The notes under the pieces are model-generated. The model saw nothing but the letters and a program-made list of their open reading frames with translations. It did not search any database and had not been told where the DNA came from. A stretch of DNA of 64,000 nucleotides, taken from NCBI GenBank assembly GCA_030770545.1, contig CM061096.1, positions 7,359,501 through 7,423,500 on the forward strand, in the 5' to 3' direction. The DNA comes from Macropodus opercularis. Its lineage: Eukaryota > Chordata > Actinopteri > Anabantiformes > Osphronemidae. Of the stretch, positions 25,501-38,507 are shown one piece after another. The translations under genes were made by a program, and so were the position numbers. The first letter of the stretch is position 1. Every line of letters starts with the position of its first letter.

Positions 25501-26269
25501 GTGTGTGTTTATGTCTGGGTGTCTTATGCATATATTGTGTGTTTATGCAGGCGTGTCTCTTTGGGACGTAAATTTGAGGATGAGACTGTTTGCTGGAGAG
25601 AACGAGCTGCAAGAGCGAGACGCTAGTTACCTAGAAAAGTCCTCTCTCGCTGAATTCATCCGCTCCCCTGCTGGGGAAGAGGCGGGGTTGCTGGTTCAAG
25701 TCCACAGTGGCTGCTTCCTCCCCCGTAAATATCTGCTGAACTGGGGGTGATTAGCCACGTCAGGCAAGGTGAGCTGAACCAGATATATACAGCACGCATT
25801 ACACACGAGCAAAAATCGATGTCTGCTACATAAAAAGCTGTTTACAACCGGATTAAACAAGTCGAAAGTAGATAAATGAAAGTGGCAGCAGACGTTTTGT
25901 GCATTTCTGATGCTGAAAAGCTTTTACTGACGTTCTAATTGTAGAATAATGAACAAATGCTGCCTTTTTTCATTTTGCAGAGTTTGTTATAGTGACTCAG
26001 AGGTGATATAGCGTCAACACTGTTTTAGATCAAAGCTAAAACATACTGGAAGGCCGAGCGTGGAGGGAAAAACGTCAGGCTGGAAGCGAAGCGACACGTT
26101 TGGCGGAGTCGGGTGGGGTATGGCGGGCGGCTGGCGGTTAGAAAATGTGGAACGGGTGTTTGATTCCCTCTTCCTGGTCTTTTTCCATCTGAAAGTGAAG
26201 CCCAGTGTTTACCGTCAGAGACCTGGCTCTACTTTCGTCCAGATGGTCCTGTCCTGCATCTGAGAGAGC

Positions 26270-26525
26270 TCCATCGCCCCAGAGCCCAGCTCTCTCCCTC
26301 TTCTCTCTTCTCTCATCTCCTCAACTTCCTCTTTTTTGCCTCCATCTTATATTTCATTCAGTCTCCTCCTCCTCTCCTCTTTTCCTTTCATGTCTTGCTG
26401 CCTCCCACTTTGAGCATCACAGTTTCTTACCCCCCCCCCCCAACCACCACTCTTTCACCTCTCTCCCATGTCCCCCATCTCCCCCTTCTGCTCAACCTCT
26501 CTACTTCCACATTTTCTCTCTTTGA
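26270..26525 (+). repeat. Pyrimidine-rich low-complexity tract
   Basis: About 250 bases with C and T strongly dominating the + strand, including a C10 run at about 26431. Frames inside it encode Ser/Pro/Leu-rich strings typical of low-complexity sequence, so they are not called as genes. Confidence 0.8.
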
Positions 26526-29500
26526 CATTCTACTACACAGACACAGAGCGACGGGAGCTGGAGGAGGGCAAAGAGTCGAAAAGGCTATAAGGTGAAGCCA
26601 GATCACTGTGGGAGGGGGTACTGTCTCACCTTCTCCTCCTGACCCTTGGTCCCGCGCTTAGTTCGCTTCCTCTGGAGACATTAGTAATTCTAATTTAGCA
26701 AAGAGAATCTGGCTATATGTCATGTCGGAGAGGGCCTGAACAACACCAGCCACTGCTCCCTCTCTTTGTCTCCATCTTCCCTTTGTCTTCCCATCCCCGC
26801 CAAAAGCACTGCAGACACCTGCAGGTATTTAATGAGGAGATAGCTCCCATTAAAGGTGCTGCGTTGGCTGTCAAACGAGAGAATGAGGGACAGCGAGAGA
26901 TAAAGCAGGAGGCACTGTGAGAAGAGACTGAGGGAAAAGCTTTCTCAGGAGAACTAGGCACACTGGGTGCCATTGAGTCGTGGGGCCGGAGAACAGACAA
27001 AGAAAAAGATGGTGTAGGATAAAAAACAAAGCCCACGATTTGTTAGAGGAAGAATGCTTTAATGTGCATGAGAAGTGTTTTACCTCATTTAATAAGGTGC
27101 CGCTGTGAAGGAAGCTAAATCTTCTCTCTTTTTACCTCACCTCTGTCTCTACCTGTCAATACTGCAGTTAACCTCTTCCTCGAAGGTCAAACCTAATGCA
27201 GATGCCTTGAAAGTTTTCTCCAAACGTGGGCCTGAGGTTTCGAGGATCTCTCAGCATCTTTGTTCTGTTGCGTTTTGCCCGCAGGCACAATCGTGTTGAA
27301 CTGTGTTACGACTGACTAAAGGGAAAAGAAGGGGTGGTCCGGGAAGGGAGAGGCCTGCGTTAAAACGCACCCGTCAGTCGTGTGAGATTGGCGGATGAAA
27401 CGTGACGGAACATGGCGGTCCGCTGTCAGTCCGCAGAGGACGTCGCGTCTTCCTCCCCATCTTGTCTGACTTCAAGAGCGAAACGCTGAACACTGCATCC
27501 ACCACACACACACATTAAAGGGGAAGGATCCTCCACAGGGACGTAAAATAGTTTGATGCTCGACAGATGCTTGTTAGTTTGTCATGTAGCCACTATAATG
27601 ATTTCTTTTATGCGTATTACTAAAGTAGTAGCCGTGTGTCAGGAACAGCTAGAGTTCAGAGCATAGTTACTTAGTTGTACTGATCTTGGATGTTTACTAA
27701 GCCACTGTTGCCGATTTCTATTAGTTTCTGCAAAATTCTGGCAAATTGCATAACAGCAAGTGAATTAAAGCATATTTGCTTTAATTCAAATAAAAAAATA
27801 TATTTATAAAATTAGAGAAGAATATAATGAGATGTTTTTGCAATTTGATTTTAATCTTTTTTTAAAGTAAAGCAGGAGATGAACGGGCAAAGTGGAACCT
27901 GTTGATCGTCCCTTCCACGATCATTTTTCTGTCCCCATGTCTCATTTCAGAGTGTGCACAGGAAGACTGACACTTGATAAAGACTGGATCGGCTTTGATT
28001 CTATTGTCTTATGCGAAGGCTTGTGAAATTGAGAAGTGTTGCGCTGTCTGATTTACACTTAAATTAAGTTTGAGGGTGGAAAATAAATAGTTTTCGCTTG
28101 GTTATTTTTTATCTCCGGCTCTGTAAACATCACAGTGAAGTGTGAAAGATGAAGAGGATATAGAAGCAGTGTCTCCACATTCTCAAACGGATTTATTACA
28201 GAATTTCGAGCGCTTTTATCACCTGTACTTCAACATGCTTCAAAATGAAAAGAATTTTGATGGTTTTAATTTGGAATATAATTGAACTTACACCCTTAAG
28301 GTCAGTAGTGATCTGCTCCAGTGAATTCAGCTTCATATCAGTGAGATGCACAGTAGAGGACTGTCTCCACCCACGCTCACATTGTTACTGTACATTAGGA
28401 AGTGGGTGCGGGTCAGCGTAGATAAACAGACCTTCCTATATTCTACGATGTCAGGTTTGTTCAGTCAATGTTGTTTTTTATGAACAAGGCTAACGTTGCG
28501 CCTTAATTCAAGTTTAATAATACAAATGCATCTATTAGTGTGTTTAATGTAACTGATTATAACGTGACAAGAATATAAATGAATAGTTATTCCACGAATA
28601 CACAATAAGTTATTACACTTTATCTGAAATGTTGCTGCAGAGCCTGAATCCACATTGTTGCAGTTGGTAAGGAACATGCTGCCTTTGTGTGCTGTATGCT
28701 AAGCAGTCGTATGTGCTCGCTCATGTATGTATAAGACACACACGCGTGTGCTGAGTGTAGGTGTAATGACTGCAGCCTGCGCGAGTAAACTGGAAGACGA
28801 GCCGGCGTTTCTATATCTGCAGCACACAGATGATCTTTGATGCAATTTGCTGTAATTTATTTGGACCGGCGTCTTGGCCACCGTTAGCCGGTCAGAGGTC
28901 TTTCCTTTCAAGTTTCCTCACTGCATCCCTCCTGGGGCGAGGCGGCGGTGGGAGAATAAATGAGTGGGGTGCTGATGTTCAGCTGTTTCCCGCTCTTCCT
29001 CATGGTGCGGTGCGGCTCGCCTCTCCTGTCGGTGGGTAAGCACTTTGCCGGGTGACAGCACCCATCCTTCACAGGGCTCTGCCATATGCCGCGCTGCTGT
29101 CAGAGGAGACGACTGCAGATGCTCCAGCTGCTTTCTCCCTGCACACTGAACAACGCACACACACAGTGGGCGGGATAAAGAGGCTAAGGTGGGGAGAGAC
29201 ACAGGGAGACAGAAGCAAGGAAGAAGGGATGCACATAGAAATGTGGGATTGTGTCGGTTGAAGAAGAGAAGGAAAAATAATTTAATTGTGAAAAATGTAA
29301 TATAATGTTTTTCTGTGTTGTATGTATCTGTAGTAAAACCAAAGGGTGAGTTGATCGATTTTAAATGGGGATTAGAAACCTACAAATGTTCATTAAAGAT
29401 GACAAACAGAAGCCTGATCCTTCCCTCACACGGAGATTATTACTATGGAGGCTTGTTGGCAGCAGTTTGTAGCCATGACACATCCTTTAATTGATACTGC

Positions 29501-32500
29501 AGCATTGCAGCACCGACGCCACATCAACAGGTCTTTTATAGCCCATCAAAGGCACTTTGCCTTTCCCAGAGTAAAGACACCAGAAATTGAGGGAAAAAAA
29601 ACAAAAACTAAAACCAGGCAACATTCCCTGCTTGCTTATTTATTTTCTTTGTCCAAACATTTCCTTCAAGCACTTTACTTTGGGGCGCAGAGGCTCAAAG
29701 CTATCACTGTGATCTTCCAGCAGAGAAAACAAAACTACTTAAAAGGAGACCCAAATGGCTCTTTCTCACAGACAGCATGTGCAAACTGGTGCTCGCTGCC
29801 AGCGGTGATCTGTGTGTTTTTGTGTAGAATATGGAGACGCGTAACGGCAAGGCTGGTGCCGCACGTTGCACTTGCCCGTGAACTGGGGCGCAGGTCACAG
29901 CACGCGTTCGGCAGCCCGACTTCAAATGGTGCGTGAAATATGTTTGTTTGTGCAGATTCACCCAAACACGCCTGTGTCAGCTTAGGGCTGAGTCACAGAT
30001 TCAAGTTGCCTCGCTGCGAAATGTTAAACTTGGTTAAGAGCAACCACCAATTTAGCTGTATTTGCGTTGCTGTGGTGGTCACCTGTCAGTGTTTTTTTCC
30101 ATTTCTGGCGCGCGGCCTAGTTTATTGTTGGTGATCGTTTTCACTCCATTTATAAAAACGAACGTAAAACATAAAAGCCATTTTTCGTGCGTCTGAGGAA
30201 AAAACCAAACAGATATTCCGGCGTAATGACAGGATGGCAAATGTAATAATTAACGTGGATGAAATGAACGGCCTCTAATTAAAAACGATGAGGTTCACAC
30301 TATTATCTGTTGGCAAATGAGGTGTTTATTTTCGACTTTTGTTTAATAGCTTTGGGATTTGGTGCCGTGTTTGTTTAATGGTGTCAAGACCAAATCAGAC
30401 TCCGCTATTATTCTCGGTTCAGTTCAGTCACCTGTTGCAGCCGCCTGAGGGCTGCTTACTCCTACTCCTGCATCCAGCTCCATCTCCTAACTAAAACATC
30501 CTTTCATTGCTCCGAGTGTTTCAGACTGTGAGCAGCAGCCTCTAAAGGTGGGTGAAGAGGATGCATAAGAAAGGGAGAACGCTGCAGAGGGAGCTGCAGA
30601 GTGGGCCTGTGCCACGTGGCCTGTTTACTCTGTCTGGCTGGAGAGTGGAGGGCGAGCCATGCATTATAAAAAGCTGATGATGAGTTTTGTGCTCGGGGGT
30701 TCACACGACAAGTTTAAGGATCACAGCTCTCTTACAAGCCAGTGTAGAAGGAAAGCACTTACATTTATGTGGATGCTGTGTGAGAATTAATGGGGAAAAA
30801 AAAATAGTGCAGTTAATGGTCACAGTTGGTTTTAAATGACACACATCCATCTTGTTAATGTATGGAAACGTATGTAATATAAAGTATAAACAATGTAATG
30901 CACATGGTTTCTCTTTGCGGTTCACAGTGTAGCCTTTGCTTCATGTAAAATTGCAATCACATTGTCATTAATTATGCACCTGGCAGATGAAGTCTGTGGC
31001 ACAGCATTTGCTTTAATTAACCTTTAATATAATTGTAATTGTTTTTTAATACAAGCGTTTTGTTTTTCTTCGATAACACCCGGCTACAGTAACAGTAAAT
31101 CAATGTGCTGTTTTATTAAAACCGGTGAAGTTCTAATACAGTTCATGGAAAAGATGGAAACGCTGTCTCTCATTTTTGTTGTGCAAAGAACTTTTTGTTT
31201 TAATTTAATGTTTAATGTGAAAGCCACAGTGCTTCCACCGAGCTCGCCAGCAGGTTTTCCAGTTGCCCCAGGCTTGGATCAGTGTCATCCACTTAGTTTG
31301 GTATGGCTTCCACTGTTAGCAAAAATGCCTCGTGTGTATCGAAAACCTTCAGCTGCTCTTTGTCGAGGCAAATCAGAGCGGCGCTGTTGCATTGATTTGC
31401 TCCGTCGAATACAAAAAGCGAAAGGAAAACGGTAGATCTGGTACTTTGACAGTTGTTTGAGTTGTATTTTCATCACAACGCTGCCAGCACAGTGGTTGAT
31501 GACAGCAGAAGGTGCTTTGAATAGCGACGTCTTCCTGTCGGACAACAATTTATTATTCAAAGATTTTTCAAAGCAGCGGTTTTGCACTAATTTGTACATT
31601 GACATTGTTTTCACTGGGGTTCATTCTAACGCGTGGTGGGATTTTTGTCTCCACATTCAGTGTGAATTGTTGGGACCTTATCTACACAGATGTATGACTT
31701 TCAATTTGTCACAGGTGGACTTCAAGCCACTTCTTGATACATCTCAAGAAATATGAAAGCAAACAAGATGCACCTGGCCCCGGTTTGAAGTGTCACATCA
31801 AAGGGCCTGGACGCGGTCGCAAATCAGAGCTTTCAGGTTTTCATTCATACTGAATTTACAATGTTTTCGACAGCAATTTTTTAAGAACACGTGCCACATG
31901 TCACCACAGGGTCAGTCATCGCGGCTAAAATGATGTCTGAGTAATTATAGACTGATATTGATCCTTTTAATCATTTCAAATTAAAACGCTGAGCAAAAAA
32001 ACAACAGGGTTTGTCGGAGTTCACAAGCTGTTATAGTCCTACTGAAGTAATATTGAATTAGGATCAGTTGTAATTGCTGAAATTTGGTCAACGGCTACAG
32101 AAATCGTGGAAATGTGTGGATGAACTTTGGATGAAGCAGACGCGTTGACTGTTGCGTTGCACTGGTAGCGATACGTCTTGAAGCCAGTAGCTGCGGCCTT
32201 GTGGTTAGAGACCTGCCCCAAATCACGACAATGGAACATCTTGCCTAAAAACAACGGTTAAGTTAAGAAGTGAACCGAACTTCTCTTAAGAAGCCTCAGC
32301 GGATGCGTTTTGTCATCCGAGGAGGCTGGAGGTGTGTCTGTAGTGCGGAGGCGTCTCTCCGCGCGCCGCCTCGTGTCCTGGGTCTCTGGTTATGTGTTTG
32401 AGATGCACAGGACCGAACAGAGAAAAATGAGACCAGGGAGGTAAACGAACAAGTGTTCCATAACTTAATGGATTTCATTTGATTTGATGTTTTTTTTTTT

Positions 32501-34560
32501 TTCTTTCTTTTTCAAACTATTTCACGCATGGCAAAACACTGTAAATCCATAAACAAACACATAAACAGGCAGAAAAAGATTGATGCATTATGAATAAATC
32601 ATCTGGGTACCAAAACTCAATATTAACTCTGCGTTGCCTGGAGCGTTGAGAGGGAGCTTACGACGGATCCATCTTGTTGTCTGAGGAACTAACTGGGAGG
32701 CGAGCGCTTTAATAAGTACTTATCTTGGGAACTTAATTACCAAAACAAATGATGATTTGCTTGATACAGCAGCAATGATTCTTCATTACCACAACTCTTT
32801 ACCTACGGTTGTATGCACAGTGTGTTTCTGTCTTTGTCGTCATAATTACCATCATCACGTCCAGAGGGCAGTAAATAAATCTGCCGTTTTGTCCGGTGGC
32901 TGGTCAGTGTATGGATTCAGCCATAGATACAGTATCTTCACCGCCGTGGACACAATTCAGGATTTATACCATCCACATCAAGTCATAACTTGTATTTGAC
33001 CAATAATATGAACAAAGTTATTTAATTTAAAATCAGGAAAACTTTTACCACTAGAAATAAATAATAATTTGCCAACTTTTTATATTGAAACTGTTCTTTA
33101 GTGTCACCAAAGAAAGTTTCTACAGGTATGTAGAATTACTGAGACTCTCAATTGATTAATTCAGTTAATTTACACTGAACTTTTGACCATGTAAATACTG
33201 TATGTGCTGCTTGCATGTGTTTTGTCCTAAACACAGTTTCTTCTCTACTTGACCATCACAAAGAAATCTGAAATGAGCTCTTCACTGGAGTGCGTAGGGT
33301 GTTTTTTTTGGTGGTTAATTGGTCAGCGTGCGCCGTACGACGGGGTGCGTCTGGAGGAGAAGGTTGACAGTGACTGAAGATGACAGGTGATGGCGTGAAG
33401 ACGGTGTGGGAGCAGCCAGTGTGTCTAAAGAACCACGTGCCGCGATTTACTTTCTGCCTGGTTAAATCGTGGAATAATTGGTCAAGTTAGCCAGTAATTA
33501 GAGCGGCTTTGCCACGCTGCGTCTGAGAGCCCAGCAACGGCTCCGCCATGCTAATTGGGCTATTTATACCCAAACACATTGACCGAGCTCTGTGGCTTCG
33601 CTTCCAATTCGCTTTTCAGCACTTGTTTATTTGTTCACTGGGCACTGAGGACACACTGCTCGCCTCCTCCCCCTGCTCCTCCTCCTCCTCCAAAGCCATT
33701 TTTCATTCCAAGTTGAGCTTACTGAACTTCTGTCCTCTGCCCTCTGTCTCTTTGTCCGTCTGTCTGTCTCTGTCCTCTGTTTTCCTCTCCCTTTTCACTT
33801 ATACACAGCGGCGCTCTTTATTCCTCCCAGGCTCTCTGTATTGCTAATACAAGTTGAATGCCGGCGTCTGTGCGCTGGACAGCCTCTTCCTTGTGTGAAT
33901 GTGTGTGGCCGGGTGTGGGTGTGCGTGAGCATTTCTTTGTGAGTCCGTCAGACTTAGATGTGATTATTAGGCCTCGCTGTGGAAACCTTACACACGCACA
34001 GAGAAGGTTTTCCAGAAATTCAGAATACGCTACTTTACTTTACATGTGCAGGACGTCGCTGCCGTAACGTAGATTTTACGTCCTCACAACATGCCCAGTG
34101 AAATCACACACACACACACGTCCTCCCTTCTTAAAAAGCAGCACATTTCGTCTCACTGTGTTCCTGTCATTGCTGTGCCAGAAATGAACTGCTGCTTATG
34201 AAAGGCCGTCCCCAACTATCGAGCCCACCAATCATCCGCTCACACCCCAGCGTTGTGTGTAATGGCCACTCCATCCACTGTCTGTCCGTCGTCTGGTATC
34301 TCTGCATCTGTATTCTCCCTGTCTTTTATTGTCCCTATATCTTACCCTCTCTCTCCTCCTTTTTCTCACCGTCTTCCTCTGGTTTATTATCTTTCCTTCT
34401 GTCGCTCTTTCTCTCAGTCTTTCTGTCCCCTTCAGGCTAACCCTCAAACCTCCATCAGGAACAAACAGGGCTCCTTGACATTCAATTTCCTGCTTGCCAC
34501 GCACTTCTCTATTGTATGTGCTTTTCCTCCTTTTTAGGACTCTTTGTGTGAGTTGAATAG

Positions 34561-34612
34561 GTGGATGGATGTGGCATTGGACGGATGGGCGGGCGGGCAG
34601 ATGGATGGCTGA
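34561..34612 (+). repeat. GGAT/GGGC-type degenerate tandem repeat
   Basis: GTGGATGGATG, GGACGGATGG, then GCGGGCGGGCAG and ATGGATGG follow each other, an imperfect array of four-base units. Confidence 0.7.
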
Positions 34613-36083
34613 GGAGGAAACCTCACTGTGTTGGGTGGCAGCTTCTGTGGCTCGAACAGCAAGGTGACTTTACAGGGATGTCAGTGTGTCTGCATGTTGA
34701 CAAAAGCAGACTGAATGCGTTTAGTGTCCGTCAGCAATAAAACCAGGAAACAAAGATCCATTTTGTTTACCTGGTTTTATCTGCTCCCAGACAGAATAAT
34801 TGTGTGGAATACAATACACAATTAAAGTTTCATAATGTGACACTTGTAGTTTAATTTTCACTGCAATACAAAGAAATTCTGTGTACAAAGCCTCATTAAT
34901 AGCACAGTGGAACACATACGCACACACACAGTGAGGCTTAGTAGTCTGATAAACATCTGTGATACAGAGAGTGTTGGAGGATTTCCATAAACAAGTTTCT
35001 TAATTTCCAATCCGAAAATTTGATCCACAATCCTATTTGTGACAACAATCTACAGCTGTGCTGGAAGCAGACGACCACGAGACTCCAGTCCTCACATCGA
35101 GGCTTATTTAAAAGCGAACAAGCAGCTGTATACGCTGCTGCGCGTTTGTACCTGTGCCGTAGACGAGCGCTCTCTAGCACCGTAATCATCATCTGCTTTC
35201 TTAGTGAACCACAACACATTAAGGCCACGTTCTTTGCTCTTATGAATTAACCGTGAGAATTAGAAACGCTTCAGAAGGCCGTCGTCATTTAAATGGCAGC
35301 ATTCACTGACTCCGGGAACCTGGGTGGTTTACTGCAGCCTTGTGCTCTTTATTATCCTTGATGTATTATGTTAAACAAGAAGGATTCCTCTGCAGTTTCC
35401 TTACTAATGTCGGTGCGATGCTTTTCCTTGTGAGACCTTTATAACAAATTGCAATTAGCTAACTAAACCAGGCGATGGCTAACCGTTAATGTTTGATTAG
35501 ATGGCACAGCGAGCAAGTAAAAAACTGCAAGTCAGTCAATCCAGGCTGTCGGAAATTAGCTGGTAATTATTGTGTGCGTGTCAGCATGTGGATGTGTGTC
35601 TGTGTTCGCGAGCTTTTGTGTGTGTGAGAGTCCTGTTGAGAGATAAATGAGTCTGGTTGACATTGTCTGGAACAGGTGGTGAAGTCAGCGGGGAAGACGT
35701 ACAGACGACTCTCAAGCACACACACACGCGCGCTCACACACCCGTTTGACTCCAGAGCTGTTTTTCTGGCTTGTTTGCTACTGTAGCCAGTCGGATTGGA
35801 TAGAGGAGGAGGAATGTGTTATCTTTAAATAGCCCCCATATTGAGTGGCTGCTGTATTGATTACAGAGGCGGAGAACTAACATGAATCATTCACAGCATG
35901 TTTGATTGACTGATTTATTGTGTTTTTGTGTCTCTCTGAGCCAGTGAGTCTGCTAAAAGAACACTTCCCACGAAAATGATTACCTGGCATCTTTAAGGAC
36001 TCTGGTGTCCTTCACGTCTAATTCAAAGACACCGACTGAACGGAGTCCGGTTGATAATAGTAAAACGAACGGACGAACGCTCT

Positions 36084-36255
36084 GTGAGTGTGGTCCAGGA
36101 CTCGGTGAACTTGTCAGGCCAGAGCACCGTGAACACGGCGAGTGACTGCGGGTTGGCCGGGGAGCCCAGAGATCTGTGGGAAAAGTCGAGATTCAGCGAG
36201 TGCTCTCCACGTGTAGCTGGCCAGAGCTTCCTGGCACACGCGGGCATCTTGGCAG
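36084..36255 (+). pseudogene. spop relic, coding exon 5 (residues 161-219, MATH end / BTB start)
   Basis: This exon stays open throughout and reads VSVVQDSVNLSGQ, then a divergent linker, then LWEKSRFSEC, VAGQSFLAH and GILA, against SPOP VSVVQDSVNISGQ, LWENSRFTDC, VAGQEFQAH and AILA. Two codons are missing in the linker, in frame. The donor GCAG|GTGAGA sits at 36256, exactly where SPOP exon 5 ends with phase 1. The 5' end is poor: no AG or pyrimidine tract precedes it, and ACGCTC-TGTGAG just before may be the shrunken end of exon 4 (residues TLFCE). The part covers the MATH-BTB linker and the first BTB strand. The acceptor loss alone would prevent normal splicing. Confidence 0.93.
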
Positions 36256-38451
36256 GTGAGAACACGTCCTCGTACGGAAACCACAACACAACCTGCCTCC
36301 TGTTTCACGGAAATAACTGCTAAGCCAAGTTTGTTTTTAGAAAGAAATCATTTCCATAATTAGTGTCATTGCGTGGCCCTGTCTGTTAAAACATGATTAG
36401 TGTGCAGCGGGCACAGAAACCTCCTGTTATGGGTCGATACATTCCAGGAAATGGAACCGTGAATGTCTGAAAGATGTCTCTTATAAATGATGTGATGCCG
36501 ACAGAGCTTTGTATGGACACAGCATCAATAATGGGCCAGTGTGTACAGTACAGCAACTAGATATAGTATCTACCTAGTACACTATTGTGTAGAAAGCACA
36601 TTTAGTTCAGCGCTAGACCAAACTAATATATGTGGTGGAGTTTGTTACTATTCATTGTAGGTTTCATTTGAGAGTTTAATACAGTTTCGCAGTGATGAGA
36701 ATTAAATTCCGGGGGACATGCTTCATCAAATTTTTAATTTTAATGAATAATTGTGATTGCCACAGGGATGGTTACATTTGAATACGTTGAATATGTGTGT
36801 AGTATTCACCCTGAGCACCTGTGCGCTGGCGTTGGCTGTCACGAGTCCACATCAATCAAATACGGTCGCGAACACAAAGAAATCTGATGGATTCTGAGCA
36901 ACTTGTTGCAGATATTTAATGACAGGCGACGCCAGATAGCGGAAAGTTGGAGGAAACTGGTGAACTGTGTCTCTCTGAGGAGGCAGGGAGAGGTTGTTTA
37001 TTATTGGATTTGTTGAAATGTGTGTGTGTGAGGAGCCATTTTAATTATGTGCTGTTGTGGTTTGGGGTCTTCCCCTATCTCCGTCTCCTTCTCTGGGCTC
37101 TGTTCGGTCCAGATGACGCCCCTCTTTCTCATTATTCCCCCTCTCAGCCGTTCCTGTGACAGCTCTCCCGGCCGTTAATCGCCGTGGAGGCGGACAGAGA
37201 GGGATCAAACGAAGGATGGAGAGCAACTCAAATTGGCCGCGCGCTGGCCATGTGATGTTTATACGGCTCAGTCTCACCCTCATCGTATTTCTTACCCTCC
37301 TTTTATTTCTTCTTTTGTCTCTTCTTGCCTCGCTCCCTCCTCACTTTTATGTCCTGCCCATTCATTTTCCTTCCCTGTTAATCATTCCCTTCTTCTGTCT
37401 CTTCTCTGTCCTTTTGTTTCCAGTCTTGTCTTCATTTCTTTTTCTCGCATCCCTCTGTTATTTGTCTTCCTGTCAGTTTTTATCGTTTTATCTCTTTTGC
37501 TCCTCTCAGATTGTACTTGTTCCCACACCCCCACCATTTCTGCTCGTCCTCCTCCTCTTCTCCTCTCTTTCTCACTTTCTGTGACCCTCTCTCTCTCTCG
37601 TCCTCCCTCTCTCTTTTCTTCTCGTCTCTCTCGCTCGCCCACCCCTTCCCTTTGTTGCTGCAGTATGAGCTCACCAGCACTGAACTGCATCAGACCACCT
37701 CACTTTCTGTTTGTCCCCATAGTCCTACCTGGGCATTCAGGTCTATGTGTGGTTTTATAAGCAATATTCAGAATGCACAGTGTATGGGTGTATCCAATCT
37801 GCTGCTACTACACGACCCTTTTGTGGATTTCAATCAGCTGCTGACTTCATCTGATTCTAACTGTGAAGAAAAAAGTTAACCCCATCAGCTCCTGATAATT
37901 ACTCTGCTGTGAGGGATCCACTGAAAGTTCAGCTGTCTTTGACCTCAGCACTTTAAGCAGCTCTGACACCCGGATGTTGAATGTCAACCTTCACACAGAA
38001 CCAACCTGCTTCTTTTAAATCTATGTGTGTGTTTTTATAGCAACATTTTCCAAGCAGACGTGCAGCAAGGTTGATAGAGGACTGTGCCCGTAGGTGTGAG
38101 TCTCTGTACTCTACGTGATGCACAGGGTGGACCACTGCGACTTGCCCACGATGGCACACGAGCATGTGATCTAAGCATCAAGGCCGGTTTAAACCAAAAC
38201 ACACTGTATCAAACCGGCTGCAGTCACGTCTTCCCAGCCGTAAAGAGGGCCTGGACACCTGAGAGGTCATCATGAGGTTGTTAATACAAGGGCCACTCGA
38301 CTGCGTTGACGTGGTGCTATACTGCTGTCACTGTTGTCAATCATGGCTCTCACGCTGCCCTGGCCCTGTGGCAGGCTGTTAACGGATATCAGACACTTCA
38401 ACATGCATCAACATTACACTCAATAACACACCCTGCTCTTTCTCTGGCTGT

Positions 38452-38507
38452 TGTTTGTCCCTGCGCTGCTGTGGGAACTTGAACACGAGATGGAAAAGAG
38501 TAAATAG
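38452..38507 (+). pseudogene. spop relic, coding exon 6 (residues 220-238, BTB); stop codon at last codon
   Basis: In frame with the expected phase the segment reads VPALLWELEHEMEKSK then TAG, against SPOP SPVFSAMFEHEMEESKK. The proline and the EHEME-SK core align without gaps. The last codon, Lys238, is TAG (38505-38507), and it is followed directly by a perfect donor, GTGAGT. The length of 56 nt equals the SPOP exon. The acceptor AG expected at 38450-38451 is absent although the pyrimidine-rich run upstream is still visible. The exon encodes the BTB helix near the cullin-3 and dimer interfaces. Confidence 0.85.

Larger units (their letters stand above)
19046..36083. other. 17-kb internal gap (intron 4 of the spop relic), no other gene recognised
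   Basis: No exon could be supported on either strand. The longest open frames, 22606-23193 (195 codons) and 29445-29936 (163 codons), lack any domain and lie in pyrimidine-rich or mixed sequence. The stretch holds a perfect palindrome (ATTTTAATTAAAAT) near 19308, a (CA)n tract at 22504, a pyrimidine-rich block at 26270-26525, a GGAT-rich patch at 34561-34612 and a doubtful tRNA-like patch at about 32185-32235. Blocks such as 20330-20760 and 30960-31040 are rich in TTAATTA-like words and could be regulatory. Confidence 0.55.

Noticed and set aside
29445..29936. 163-codon open frame on the + strand
   Set aside because: No recognisable motif, mixed composition and overlapping minus-strand frames. 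It looks like chance, though the 29440-29580 part could be conserved non-coding sequence.
37156..37760. Overlapping Leu/Ser-rich frames of up to 175 codons resembling membrane proteins
   Set aside because: They are produced by the pyrimidine-rich tract (CTT, CTC, TCT codons) and occur in several frames at once, with complementary Glu/Arg-rich frames on the minus strand.
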